Assembly (NCBI RefSeq): GCF_027706725.1
Contig: NZ_JAQFWQ010000019.1
Span: forward strand, 19,776-83,775
Length of the DNA: 64,000 nt
DNA from: Nocardiopsis endophytica
GTDB lineage: Bacteria > Actinomycetota > Actinomycetes > Streptosporangiales > Streptosporangiaceae
Direction of reading: 5' to 3'
Made by a program: the position numbers and the translations under genes. Position 1 is the stretch's first letter. The number at the start of each line of letters is the position of its first letter. Positions 45,156-59,908 of this stretch are shown one piece after another. The notes beneath the pieces were generated by a model that saw only the letters and a list, made by a program, of their open reading frames with translations, was not told the DNA's origin and ran no database searches.

Positions 45156-47786
45156 GTGACCACCGCACCGCCCCCCGGCAGACTCGCCGCCCCGGACCCG
45201 GGGTGGACCGTCGAGGCCGACGCCGTCATCATCGGCTCCGGCGTCGCCGGCCTCAGCACCGCCCTGGAGTACGTCCGCCGCGCCCCCGGCGCCCGCGCCG
45301 TGCTCGTCACCAAGGACGTGCTCGACTCCGGCTCCACCCGCTGGGCGCAGGGCGGCATCGCCGCCGCCGTGGGCCCCGGCGACGACCCGGTCGCGCACAT
45401 GGCCGACACCCTGGAGGCCGGGGCGGGCATGTGCGACCCGCTCGCGGTGCACGTGCTCGCCGCCGAGGGCCCGGCCGCGCTGGAGCGGCTGGTGGCCGCC
45501 GGCACCGCCTTCGACCGGGACGCCGACGGCGGCCTGCAGCTCACCCGCGAGGGCGGGCACCGCGCCGACCGCATCGCGCACGCCGGGGGCGACGCCACCG
45601 GCGCCGAGATCGTCCGCGCCCTGGTCGCCGCGGTCCGCGCAGAGCCCCGCATCGAGGTGGTCGAGCACGCCCTGGCCCTGGACGCGCTGCCCGGCACCGC
45701 CCCCGGCGGCGGCCCGGCCGTGCGCGGCGTCACCCTGCACGTCATGGGGGAGGGCGAGCGCGACGGCGTCGGCGCGGTGCTGGCGCCCGCCGTGGTGCTC
45801 GCCGCCGGGGGCCTGGGCCAGGTCTTCGCCTCCACCACCAACCCGGAGGTGTCCACCGGCGACGGCGCGGCGCTGGCCGCCCGCGCCGGGGCGCCCCTGG
45901 CCGACCTGGAGTTCGTCCAGTTCCACCCGACCGTGCTGTGGACCGGGGCGGGCGCCCGCGGGCGCCGCCCGCTGGTGTCGGAGGCCGTGCGCGGCGAGGG
46001 CGCCTTCCTGACCGACGTGCACGGCCGCCGCATCATGGAGGGCGTGCACGAGCTGGGCGACCTGGCCCCGCGCGACGTGGTCGCCGACACCGCCGCCCGC
46101 GCCATGGCCGCCACCGGCGCCGACCACGTGCTGCTGGACGCGCGCGCCTTCGGCGCCGCCATGTGGGAGCGCCGCTTCCCCACCATCCTGGCCGCCTGCC
46201 GGGAGCACGGCATCGACCCGGTCACCGAGCCGATCCCGGTCGCCCCGGCCGCCCACTACGCCTCCGGCGGGGTGGAGACCGGCGCCGACGGCCGCACCGC
46301 CGTGCACGGGCTCTACGCGGTCGGCGAGAACGCCCGCACCGGCGTGCACGGCGCCAACCGCCTGGCCTCCAACTCGCTGCTGGAGGGCGCCGTCTTCGCC
46401 GAGCGCATCGCGGCCGGGCTGGCCGGGGACCCGCCCGCGCCCGCCGCGCCGGCCGCGCCGCCGGTCGGCGCCCCCGCCGCGCTCGCCGACCCCGGCGGCC
46501 TGGAGGAGCTGCGCACCCTGATGTCCCGGCACGCGGGCGTGCTCCGCGACGCCGAGGGCCTGGAGCGCATCGCCGAGCACGCCGCCTCCATGTTCGCCCG
46601 CGGCGCCGCCGCGCCGCCCCGGCCCGGCGTGGAGGCCTGGGAGGCCACCAACCTGGCCACCGTCGCCGTCCTGGTGGCGCGGGCCGCCCTGGAGCGCCGG
46701 GAGAGCCGTGGCGCCCACCGGCGCTCCGACCACCCCGCCCCCGATCCGCGGCTGCGCGGGCGCCCGGTCCGCCTGGCCCTGGCCGCCGACGGCGTGTCGG
46801 CCCGCCTGGAGGAGCGCCCCGCCGACGCCGCCCTGCCGCCGGGGCTGCGCGCCGAGCTCGAGGGGATCGGCGCGCCCATCGCCCGGGACACCGGGTCGGC
46901 CGGGCCCGGACAGCGCCCGGAACTGGTGCTGCCGTGGCGCACGAGCGCCGAGGCGCACGTGCGCACCGTGCTCACCGCCCTGGCCGAGGACCTGACCCAC
47001 GGCGCGCGGATCGACGTGACCACCGCCGCGACCGTCCCCGCCGCCCAGGTCAGCACCGCCGACGTGGTGGCGCGCGCGGAGGGCACGGTGGCCGGGCTGC
47101 CGCTGGCCGAGCTGGCCTTCTGGCTCGCCGCCGAGGGCGCGGTGCGGGTGGAGCGCCGCGCGTCCGACGGGCAGCGGGCCGCCCGCGGCGACGTGCTGAT
47201 GACCGTCACCGGCCGCACCCGGGACCTGCTCACCGCCGAGCGCACCGCGCTGAACCTGCTCACCCACCTGTCCGGGATCGCCACCACCACCCGCGCCTGG
47301 TCCGACGCCGTGGCCGGGACCGGGGCCCGGGTGCGGGACAGCCGCAAGACCCTCCCGGGCCTGCGCGCGCTGGAGAAGTACGCGGTGCGCTGCGGCGGCG
47401 GCGAGAACCACCGGATGGCGCTGTCGGACGCCGCCCTGATCAAGGACAACCACGTGGTGGCCGCGGGAGGGGTGGAGGCGGCGGTGCACGCCGTGCGCAC
47501 GGCCTTCCCCGGGGTGCCGCTGGAGGTCGAGGTGGACCGGATGGACCAGATCGAGCCCGCGCTCAAGGCCGGGGCCGAGGAGATCCTGCTGGACAACTTC
47601 GCGCCCGACCGGCTGCGCGCGGCGGTGGCCCTGGTGGCCGGGCGCGCCCGGCTGGAGGCCAGCGGCGGCCTGACCCTGGACTCGGCCGCCGAGGTGGCCG
47701 CCACCGGGGTCGACCTCCTGGCGGTGGGGGCGCTGACGCACTCCTCCCCGGCCCTGGACATCGCCCTGGACCTGCGCCCGGTGTGA
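45156..47786 (+). CDS. nadB-nadC: L-aspartate oxidase - nicotinate-nucleotide pyrophosphorylase fusion (NadB-NadC)
   Basis: 876 aa in one uninterrupted frame. Residues 1 to about 545 are NadB: the FAD loop DAVIIGSGVAGLSTALEYV, TRWAQGGIAAAVGPGDD, the substrate Arg in RPLVSEAVRGEGAFL and VHGANRLASNSLLEGAVFAE. A short linker leads to NadC (about 588-876): AEDLTHGARIDVTTAATVP, ARGDVLMTVTG, DSRKTLPGLRALEKYAVRCG and LIKDNHVVAAGG. Thus steps one and three of NAD synthesis from aspartate are on one chain; NadA is not nearby. GTG start with GGAGGAGG upstream. The genes are usually separate. Confidence 0.9.
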   Translation: MTTAPPPGRLAAPDPGWTVEADAVIIGSGVAGLSTALEYVRRAPGARAVLVTKDVLDSGSTRWAQGGIAAAVGPGDDPVAHMADTLEAGAGMCDPLAVHVLAAEGPAALERLVAAGTAFDRDADGGLQLTREGGHRADRIAHAGGDATGAEIVRALVAAVRAEPRIEVVEHALALDALPGTAPGGGPAVRGVTLHVMGEGERDGVGAVLAPAVVLAAGGLGQVFASTTNPEVSTGDGAALAARAGAPLADLEFVQFHPTVLWTGAGARGRRPLVSEAVRGEGAFLTDVHGRRIMEGVHELGDLAPRDVVADTAARAMAATGADHVLLDARAFGAAMWERRFPTILAACREHGIDPVTEPIPVAPAAHYASGGVETGADGRTAVHGLYAVGENARTGVHGANRLASNSLLEGAVFAERIAAGLAGDPPAPAAPAAPPVGAPAALADPGGLEELRTLMSRHAGVLRDAEGLERIAEHAASMFARGAAAPPRPGVEAWEATNLATVAVLVARAALERRESRGAHRRSDHPAPDPRLRGRPVRLALAADGVSARLEERPADAALPPGLRAELEGIGAPIARDTGSAGPGQRPELVLPWRTSAEAHVRTVLTALAEDLTHGARIDVTTAATVPAAQVSTADVVARAEGTVAGLPLAELAFWLAAEGAVRVERRASDGQRAARGDVLMTVTGRTRDLLTAERTALNLLTHLSGIATTTRAWSDAVAGTGARVRDSRKTLPGLRALEKYAVRCGGGENHRMALSDAALIKDNHVVAAGGVEAAVHAVRTAFPGVPLEVEVDRMDQIEPALKAGAEEILLDNFAPDRLRAAVALVAGRARLEASGGLTLDSAAEVAATGVDLLAVGALTHSSPALDIALDLRPV

Positions 47787-47833
47787 CCGGGCCCCGCACC
47801 CGCACCCCGCGACCGAGTGGAGGAACCCCCCGA

Positions 47834-48625
47834 ATGCTCCTGGCGATCGACGTCGGCAACTCCCACACCGTCTTCGGCCTGTTCCGCGGCGAGGAGCTGG
47901 CCGACCACTGGCGGGTGGCCACCGACGCCCACCGCACCGCCGACGAGTGGACGGTGCTGCTGTCCGGGCTGATCGGCGCCTCGGAGGCGGCCGGTGGGAT
48001 CGAGGGCATCGCGATGTGCTGCTCGGTGCCCAGCGTCATGCACGAGATGCGCGAGATGTTCCGGCGCCGCCACCCCGGCGTGCCCGCCGTGGTGGTCGAG
48101 CCGGGCGTGCGCACGGGCATCCCGGTGCGCATGGACAACCCCAAGGAGGTCGGGGGCGACCGGATCATCAACGCGCTGGCGGCGGTCAAGCTCTACGGCG
48201 GCCCGGCGGTGGTGGTGGACTTCGGCACCGCCACCACCTTCGACGCGGTCAGCGCCCGCGGCGAGTACATCGGCGGCGCCATCGCCCCGGGCATCGACAT
48301 CTCGGTGGAGGCGCTCTCCCGGCGCGGTGCCCAGCTGCACATGGTGGAGATCGCCACGCCCCGCTCGGTCATCGCCAAGAACACCGCCGAGGCGCTGCGC
48401 TCGGGCATCGTGTACGGGTTCGCCGGGCAGGTGGACGGGGTGGTGGACCGGATGGCCGCCGAGCTGGCCGACCCGGCCGCCGGGGTCGGCGCCGACGATG
48501 TGACCGTCGTCGCCACCGGCGGGCTGGCCCCGCTCGTGGTCGCCGAGTGCGAGACCGTCGACGCGCACGAGCCCTGGCTCACCCTGGTCGGCCTGCGCCT
48601 GGTCTTCGAGCGCAACACGGGCTGA
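47834..48625 (+). CDS. coaX: Type III pantothenate kinase
   Basis: 263 aa, ASKHA fold. It phosphorylates pantothenate, the first CoA step. MLLAIDVGNSHTVFGLF is the phosphate-binding loop, GGDRIINALAA and VVVDFGTATTFDAVSARGEY the catalytic and nucleotide motifs, GGAIAPGIDISVEAL the family hallmark. It is placed with panC, the step before it, plus the NAD genes in one apparent operon. Confidence 0.95.
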   Translation: MLLAIDVGNSHTVFGLFRGEELADHWRVATDAHRTADEWTVLLSGLIGASEAAGGIEGIAMCCSVPSVMHEMREMFRRRHPGVPAVVVEPGVRTGIPVRMDNPKEVGGDRIINALAAVKLYGGPAVVVDFGTATTFDAVSARGEYIGGAIAPGIDISVEALSRRGAQLHMVEIATPRSVIAKNTAEALRSGIVYGFAGQVDGVVDRMAAELADPAAGVGADDVTVVATGGLAPLVVAECETVDAHEPWLTLVGLRLVFERNTG

Positions 48626-48701
48626 CCGGAAGGCGCGCGCGGCGGCCCCGGGCCGCTCCGGGGCGCAGGGGCAGTGCGGGGGCGCCGATAGGATCGGGGG
48701 C

Positions 48702-50198
48702 GTGAGTGACGTGGACGAAGCCTACGACGACCTGCCCGAGCAGATGCGGGTCCGCCGCGAGAAGCTGGACCGCCTGCGCTCCGAGGGCGTCGACCCCTAC
48801 CCGGTCGGCTACCCCCGCACCGACGCGATCGGCGCCGTCCGCCGCAAACACGGCGGCCTGGAGCCGGACACGGCGACCGGGGACCGGGTCGCGATCACCG
48901 GCCGCGTCATGCTCTACCGCACCGGCGGCAAGCTGTGCTTCGCCACGCTGCGCGACGACTCCGGGGACATCCAGGTGATGATGTCGCTGGACCGGCTGGG
49001 CGCCGAGTCCCTGGACGCCTGGAAGCGCGACGTCGACCTGGGCGACCACGTCGGCATCGAGGGCGAGGTGATCACCTCGCGGCGCGGCGAGCTGTCGGTG
49101 ATGGCCGACTCCTGGGCGCTGACCTCCAAGTGCCTGCGCCCGCTGCCGGAGAAGCACAAGGGCCTGACCGACCCCGAGGCGCGGGTGCGGCAGCGCTACG
49201 TCGACCTGATCGTCAACCCCGAGGCGCGCGAGATGGTGCGGCAGCGCTCGGCGGCCATCCGCTCGGTGCGCGACACGCTCGGCGACCGGGGCTTCATCGA
49301 GGTCGAGACGCCGATGCTGCAGCAGGTGCACGGCGGGGCCACCGCCCGGCCGTTCACCACCCGCATCAACGCCTACAGCATGGACCTGTACCTGCGCATC
49401 GCGCCGGAGCTGTACCTCAAGCGGCTGGTCGTGGGGGGCATCGAGAAGGTCTTCGAGATCAACCGGAACTTCCGCAACGAGGGCGCGGACTCCACGCACA
49501 ACCCCGAGTTCACGATGCTGGAGTTCTACCAGGCCTACGCCGACTACGACACGATGGCCGAGGTCACCCGGGAGCTCATCCAGGGGGCGGCGCGCGCCGC
49601 GTTCGGCTCCACCGTGGTGCCGCGCGGCGGGGAGGGGTTCGACCTGGCCGGGGAGTGGCCGCACGTCACCCTGTACGGCGTGGTCTCCGAGGCGCTCGGG
49701 GAGGAGGTCACCCCGCGCACCCCGCTGGAGGGCGTCCGCAAGCTGGCCGACGGCAGGGGCGTGGAGTACGACCCGGCCTGGGGCCAGGGCAAGCTGGTCG
49801 AGCACCTCTTCGAGGAGCTGGTCGAGCACACCATCGAGCGGCCCACGTTCGTGCGCGACTTCCCGGTGGAGACCAGCCCGCTCACCCGGCAGCACCGCGA
49901 GGACCCGCTGCTCACCGAGAAGTGGGACCTGATCGGGTTCGGGATGGAGCTGGGGACCGGCTACTCCGAGCTCGTGGACCCGGTGGAGGAGCGGCGCCGG
50001 CTCACCGAGCAGTCCCTCATGGCCGCCGGGGGCGACCCCGAGGCGATGCAGCTGGACGAGGACTTCCTGCGGGCGCTGGAGTACGGCATGCCGCCCACGG
50101 GCGGCGTCGGGGTCGGGATCGACCGGCTGCTGATGGCCTTCACGGGGCGCAACATCCGCGACACCATCCTGTTCCCCCTGGTCAAGCCGGAGGCATAG
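48702..50198 (+). CDS. lysS: Lysyl-tRNA synthetase (class II)
   Basis: 498 aa. N-terminal OB-fold anticodon-binding domain (about 65-160: ITGRVMLYRTGGKLCFATLR), then the class II catalytic domain. Motif 2 is EKVFEINRNFRNEGADSTHN with PEFTMLEFYQAYADY after it; motif 3 is PPTGGVGVGIDRLLMAFTG. GTG 48702 is preceded by a TAGGAT -10-like hexamer about 12 nt away. The hairpin at 50209 ends the unit. Confidence 0.93.
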   Translation: MSDVDEAYDDLPEQMRVRREKLDRLRSEGVDPYPVGYPRTDAIGAVRRKHGGLEPDTATGDRVAITGRVMLYRTGGKLCFATLRDDSGDIQVMMSLDRLGAESLDAWKRDVDLGDHVGIEGEVITSRRGELSVMADSWALTSKCLRPLPEKHKGLTDPEARVRQRYVDLIVNPEAREMVRQRSAAIRSVRDTLGDRGFIEVETPMLQQVHGGATARPFTTRINAYSMDLYLRIAPELYLKRLVVGGIEKVFEINRNFRNEGADSTHNPEFTMLEFYQAYADYDTMAEVTRELIQGAARAAFGSTVVPRGGEGFDLAGEWPHVTLYGVVSEALGEEVTPRTPLEGVRKLADGRGVEYDPAWGQGKLVEHLFEELVEHTIERPTFVRDFPVETSPLTRQHREDPLLTEKWDLIGFGMELGTGYSELVDPVEERRRLTEQSLMAAGGDPEAMQLDEDFLRALEYGMPPTGGVGVGIDRLLMAFTGRNIRDTILFPLVKPEA

Positions 50199-50208
50199 GC
50201 GAGGCGGT

Positions 50209-50244
50209 CCGGGCGGGCGCCCCCTGCGGGGGCCGCCCGCCCGG
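50209..50244. terminator. Hairpin terminator after lysS
   Basis: CCGGGCGGGC (50209-50218) pairs with GCCCGCCCGG (50235-50244); CCCCC/GGGGG (50220-50224, 50228-50232) extends the stem to a 3-nt loop. It lies 10 bp after the stop. Confidence 0.75.
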
Positions 50245-50467
50245 TCGCGCACTGTTACCCCATCGTGATGTAACGAGCGGGTGGCACCTTGCTGACCTGC
50301 GACGGCGCCGCCGAGCGGGCGCCGGGTGGCGCTCTGTTCGCCCTCTCTAGAGGACTCCCAGGTCACGAAGGTTATTTGCGCAGGTCACCCCCGGCGGGGA
50401 AATGATCTGCGCACGCGCGTGCTCACGATGTGCCTCCGGGGTGTCGCTTAGGGTGATTTGATAGACC

Positions 50468-50496
50468 TTGACGCCCTCTCTCCCGCCGCTTAGCGT
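50468..50496 (+). promoter_or_regulatory. Promoter of the LuxR-type regulator
   Basis: TTGACG (50468-50473), a 17-nt spacer and TAGCGT (50491-50496) make one of the best promoters in the window. A start near 50503 leaves an untranslated leader of about 260 nt before GTG 50764. The rest of 50245-50763 holds no gene I can support. Confidence 0.55.
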
Positions 50497-50763
50497 TTTC
50501 CAGGCGAGCGGAGTTGTCCGCGCGCCCGACGCAGCAGAAGAGTTCGACGCGAGAGGGGATGGCCGGAGACGGCCCAACGGTCCTCCGTCCCTTCCCAGGC
50601 GTGCGTGCCCGGCCCGGTCTGTCCGTCCCAGACCGAGCACCGCGGGCCGCGTGCCGCTGAGCCTGCGCTCCATGTGCCAGGAGAGCGCAGGTGCGGTCCC
50701 TCGCCCGGGTTCGGGCTGCGGCGGCTTGATGTTCCGCGCTCACCACGGATGAGGGAGGACGGA

Positions 50764-51078
50764 GTGGAACAGGCAACACTCGAACGGCGTGCCGTGAAGG
50801 CCCCCGCGGCCCACTTGCGCGACGGGGGGATGGTGCCCGCCCCGGCGATGCCGCCCCGCGACACCGCACAGCACCTGCCCGCGGCACAGAGCCTCACCGA
50901 GGACGAGATCCAGCTCCTCGCCGAGATCGCCACCGGGGTCACCACCGACGTCGCCGCCCGCCGGCTCGAGCTCAGCGCCCGGACGCTGCGCCGCCGGCTG
51001 CGCGCCATCTGCGACCAGCTCGGCGTCAACACCCCGATCGAGGCGGTCGTGTGGGCCGCCCGCAAGCAGCTGATCTGA
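50764..51078 (+). CDS. Small LuxR-type helix-turn-helix regulator
   Basis: 104 aa. GTG 50764 follows GAGGGAGGACGGA. The first 40 residues are disordered. The rest is a GerE/LuxR C-terminal DNA-binding domain: LTEDEIQLLAEIATGVTTDV, then AARRLELSARTLRRRLRAIC and DQLGVNTPIEAVVWAARKQL. No receiver or autoinducer domain is present, so it is a stand-alone DNA-binding protein of a type common in actinobacterial development and secondary metabolism. Confidence 0.85.
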   Translation: MEQATLERRAVKAPAAHLRDGGMVPAPAMPPRDTAQHLPAAQSLTEDEIQLLAEIATGVTTDVAARRLELSARTLRRRLRAICDQLGVNTPIEAVVWAARKQLI

Positions 51079-51188
51079 GCCGACCCGACCGGACCCGCGA
51101 TGCGCCGTGCCCGACGCCCCCTCCCCGCCCCCGCGGCGCGGGCGGGGCGCCGGGCACCGCCCTGCGGCAGGCGCTAGGGTTGCCGACC

Positions 51189-51782
51189 ATGGACCCCGCC
51201 CAGGACCCGGTGCGGGCACGGGAGGACCTCGTCACCGTCCGCCGCGCCCGGACCCGCGACGTCGCCCACATCCGCGGGCTGATCGACACCTACAGCCCCG
51301 AGCGGCGGGTGCTCTCCAAGAGCACCGTCACCCTCTACGAGGACGTCCAGGAGTTCTGCGTCGCCGAACTGGCCGAGGCCCCCGCCGTGGGCGAGGCCCC
51401 GCCGGGCCCCCGGACGGTGGTCGGCTGCGGCGCCCTGCACGTGCTCTGGGAGGACCTGGCCGAGGTGCGCACCGTGGCCGTGGACCCGCGGGCGCGGGGG
51501 CGCGGCATCGGCCACCGCATCGTCGGCGAGCTCCTGGCCCGCGCCCGCGAGCTGGGCGTGCGCCGGGTGTTCTGCCTCACCTTCGAGACCGCCTTCTTCG
51601 CCCGGCACGGCTTCGACCCGATCCAGGGCACGCCGGTCTCCCCGCGCGTCTACGACGAGCTGCTGCGCTCCTACGACGAGGGCGTCGCCGAGTTCCTGGA
51701 CCTGGAGCGGGTCAAGCCGAACACCCTGGGCAACACCCGGATGCTGCTCCACCTGGACGCCCCGGGCACGCCCCGCCGCTGA
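51189..51782 (+). CDS. GNAT acetyltransferase, N-acetylglutamate-synthase-like
   Basis: 197 aa. The acetyl-CoA pocket is VRTVAVDPRARGRGIGHRIV (Arg/Gln-x-x-Gly-x-Gly/Ala). It opens VTVRRARTRDVAHIRGLIDT, and LYEDVQEFCVAE and FETAFFARHGFDPI are typical of amino-acid N-acetyltransferases (short ArgA). It would make N-acetylglutamate for arginine synthesis. A TAGGGT hexamer about 10 nt before the ATG suggests a leaderless or short-leader transcript. Convergent with the PHP-UvrD gene. Confidence 0.82.
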   Translation: MDPAQDPVRAREDLVTVRRARTRDVAHIRGLIDTYSPERRVLSKSTVTLYEDVQEFCVAELAEAPAVGEAPPGPRTVVGCGALHVLWEDLAEVRTVAVDPRARGRGIGHRIVGELLARARELGVRRVFCLTFETAFFARHGFDPIQGTPVSPRVYDELLRSYDEGVAEFLDLERVKPNTLGNTRMLLHLDAPGTPRR

Positions 51783-51789
51783 TCCCGTC

Positions 51790-51845
51790 GATCCCGACGA
51801 AGGCGCTGTCATTGCGCCGGGTTCGACGGCACCTTCGCCGAGATC
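51790..51845. repeat. Palindromic intergenic repeat, diverged type A copy
   Basis: The 21-nt arms at 51790-51810 and 51825-51845 pair with four mismatches, all transitions, so one strand or the other keeps G-U wobbles. The words GACGAAGGCGCTGTC and CCGAGATC tie it to the copies at 431 and 5511. It lies between convergent genes. Confidence 0.7.
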
Positions 51846-51858
51846 ACCGCCCGGGGGG

Positions 51859-55131
<3,273 letters not shown>

Positions 55132-55667
55132 GACAGGTCCTTCCCACCAATGCCCGCAGTGGCAGGGCGCGGGCGGATCCCGAAGCGGCCGGCGAGGGGC
55201 GCGCGCGGCCGCCGGGTGCCACCATCCCACAACCCCCGGGCCGCCGGAGCACCATATGCGAACCCGCGTTCGGGGGGCGTAAAGGGGCGGGTAATCTTGC
55301 CGGTGCCATGGAGAACCCGCACCCCCGGTTCCCGCTCCGGGTCGAGGGGGAGAGGAGGGCTCTGATATACCGGCGGTGACGGCAGCGGGGCCAAAGGCTA
55401 CGAAGAGTCGTCAATTCGGCCTCGAATCGGCCGCGACGCCCGCGGTTAAGGGAGATCGGGAACGCATCGTCCGCGCGGCGCGTTATCCCCCGGCCGCCGC
55501 CGGCGGCGCCGTAGGTCGGCCGGGGTGTCTATGATGTCGGGGTCCCCACCCGTCAATCCCGGGTATCGCGGGGCGTGCGCGCCGCGCACGGCCGAGGCCG
55601 AGGGCCGCCGACCCTCTCCGTGGGGTAATTGCTGCATAAAGTAACAACAAGGAAGGGTGTGCGTCCG
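55132..55667. other. Intergenic region between PHP-UvrD and a small membrane protein
   Basis: 536 bp, presumably divergent promoters. Minus-strand ORFs extending here are in-frame tails of the helicase gene without an RBS. No gene, RNA or repeat is recognised. The last 50 bp are AT-rich (GCTGCATAAAGTAAC near 55631) and may hold a -10 for the downstream gene. Confidence 0.4.
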
Positions 55668-55916
55668 ATGGGCGACGTTTTGTCGGCGCTGATCCCCCCT
55701 GCTGTTGTCGCGACGGTCTTCTGTGCGTTCGTCGTCAAGCTGCTCCGCAAGGAGATGGCTCCCCGGACGTCGGACGGCAGGCCGGTCGGCGGGGCCCGGG
55801 CCGAGGCGTCCGCGACCTCTCCGCAGGACGCGGGGTCCACGTCCGGAACCGGTGGGCACGACGGTGCGCGCGCGGGGGAGGGGGAATCCCCGGCGGAGCA
55901 GGGGCCGGAGCACTAG
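55668..55916 (+). CDS. Small single-pass membrane protein
   Basis: 82 aa. ATG 55668 is 10 nt after GGAAGGG. GDVLSALIPPAVVATVFCAF is one membrane helix, followed by a basic LLRKEM and a long polar, Gly/Ser/Glu-rich cytoplasmic tail. Similar short proteins occur upstream of lsr2 or as stand-alone genes in actinobacteria, but I do not recognise a named family. Confidence 0.55.
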   Translation: MGDVLSALIPPAVVATVFCAFVVKLLRKEMAPRTSDGRPVGGARAEASATSPQDAGSTSGTGGHDGARAGEGESPAEQGPEH

Positions 55917-56061
55917 CGCCGGGCCCGGCGGGGGCGATAACGGGCACGCGCGGGCCGGGATATGGCGGTCCGCGGGAGGCGTGCTGCCCGCCCGAATCGG
56001 CCCCGGCGGCGATCTTTTCCGCCCGTGCCGCGCGGGGCGGCGATTTCCGCCGCGTGGAGAA

Positions 56062-56090
56062 TTGTCTTCCGTCCCGGGGGCGGATAGCTT
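56062..56090 (+). promoter_or_regulatory. Putative lsr2 promoter
   Basis: TTGTCT (56062-56067), a 17-nt spacer and TAGCTT (56085-56090), followed by TATATTCAGG. One of the few AT-rich patches here; the start would be about 35 nt before the lsr2 ATG. Confidence 0.4.
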
Positions 56091-56135
56091 TATATTCAGG
56101 TGCCGACGCACCGCACTGCTGAAAGGTCTACATCC

Positions 56136-56474
56136 ATGGCACAAAAGGTTCAGGTGCTTCTCGTCGACGATCTGGACGGCGGAGAGGCCGACGAGACGGT
56201 CGCGTTCGGGGTCGACGGAACCAGTTATGAAATCGACCTGAGTACCGACAACGCCTCCAAGCTCCGCGAGCTCCTGGCCCCCTACGTGTCGGCGGCGCGC
56301 AAGGCCCCGGCCAAGGCCGGGCGCGGCGGCCGGCGGCAGCAGCGCAGCGCGCCCAGCCGTGAGCGCAGCGCCGAGATCCGGGCGTGGGCCAAGGCCCAGG
56401 GCAAGCAGGTGAACGAGCGGGGCCGCATCCCGGCCGCGATCGTCGCCGAGTACGAGGCGGCGCAGGGCCGCTAG
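56136..56474 (+). CDS. lsr2: Lsr2 nucleoid-associated protein
   Basis: 112 aa, the actinobacterial H-NS analog. The N-terminal oligomerisation domain starts AQKVQVLLVDDLDGGEADET and includes VAFGVDGTSYEIDL; after a basic linker, the C-terminal DNA-binding domain carries the AT-hook-like Arg-Gly-Arg in VNERGRIPAAIVAEY. It silences AT-rich, often foreign, DNA, such as the 31.6-35.8 kb element. It lies upstream of clpC as in many actinobacteria. Confidence 0.95.
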   Translation: MAQKVQVLLVDDLDGGEADETVAFGVDGTSYEIDLSTDNASKLRELLAPYVSAARKAPAKAGRGGRRQQRSAPSRERSAEIRAWAKAQGKQVNERGRIPAAIVAEYEAAQGR

Positions 56475-56673
56475 TCCCCGGACGCGGACCCTCCCCGGTC
56501 GGGTCCGACCCGGCCCGGGGAGCGCCGGCGTGCGGCCGTGCGCCGGACGGGCGCGTCCGCGCCCGGCCCGCGGCGGCCGGTGCTCCGGTGCCCCCGAGGC
56601 ACCCGGAGTCCCGGTCCGGCGCCGCCCGGGGCGGCCCTGTTCGCTCAGAGCAAATCTGCGAGGAATGCACAGG

Positions 56674-56713
56674 CGGTCCGCGTGCCCCGCGAAAGCGGAG
56701 GGCACGCGGACCG
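56674..56713 (+). terminator. Long hairpin between lsr2 and clpC
   Basis: CGGTCCGCGTGCCC (56674-56687) pairs perfectly with GGGCACGCGGACCG (56700-56713), closed by an inner CGC-GAAA-GCG tetraloop hairpin. The GAAA tetraloop suggests selection for RNA stability. The rest of 56475-56982 holds no gene. Confidence 0.75.
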
Positions 56714-56982
56714 TTCGCTTGCGGCGTAGTCGGAACACCGAAGGCCCGATTGGTAGTTGGATGAGGGTGAACGCCCTATCGTCGGGGAAAGTCTCTGGCA
56801 ACGATGGTCGGAGGCAACCGGACGATGCGGGTGCGTCCTCCGGCCGGCGGGTCACCGGCGGCCGGGGACGGGTGCGGCAGCGCCCTCCGAGGGCTTTCAC
56901 CCCCCGAAGGGCCGAAAAGCGGAAAAGCGTGAGGGTCGGAGCTTCCGCCCCTGCCTGACCGCTCTGTGAGGAGCGACGAGAC

Positions 56983-59493
<2,511 letters not shown>

Positions 59494-59545
59494 CCGGACC
59501 GCAGAGCGGCCGGGCACGCACCGCCGCACCCGCCCGACCGGCCTG

Positions 59546-59581
59546 AGCGGGCCCCGCCTCACCCGAGGCGGGGCCCGCTTC
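59546..59581 (+). terminator. Strong terminator after clpC
   Basis: AGCGGGCCCCGCCTC (59546-59560) and GAGGCGGGGCCCGCT (59565-59579) form a perfect 15-bp stem with an ACCC loop, then TT. Confidence 0.8.
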
Positions 59582-59706
59582 CGTGTGCGGGGCGAAATCC
59601 GGCCGCGTGCCCCGAAGCCGGTGCGGTGTCCGATTCGGCGAAGGGGTGGCGCACCCGGTGCCGCTGGCCGACGATGATCACGACGCACCAGGGCCAGGGA
59701 GGGCAC

Positions 59707-59907
59707 ATGAAGCTCAGGTTCATCGGCACCACGTCGCAGGGAAGCGGTTGCCCCAGCCTCTACGAGACCGACGGCGGCGACTTCGTCGTGCAGGGCCGCC
59801 GGCTCACCGACCCCGAGGCCCTGGCGCAGGTGAAGAATGTCCTGGAAGGGGAAGAATTCGTCGTCGTACCCCGTGAGCTCCTGACCCGCTACACCCCGAA
59901 GGAGTGA
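59707..59907 (+). CDS. Small protein upstream of DUF6879
   Basis: 66 aa: starts KLRFIGTTSQGSGCPSLYET, then GGDFVVQGRRLTDPEALAQV. The pattern of GTTS, a Cys near 15, VVQG and DPEALAQ is seen in short proteins that sit before DUF6879/XRE genes across actinobacteria, playing the part DUF397 plays in the other locus. ATG 59707 with GGGAGGG upstream. The next gene starts 1 bp after its stop. Function unknown. Confidence 0.7.
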   Translation: MKLRFIGTTSQGSGCPSLYETDGGDFVVQGRRLTDPEALAQVKNVLEGEEFVVVPRELLTRYTPKE

Positions 59908-59908
59908 C

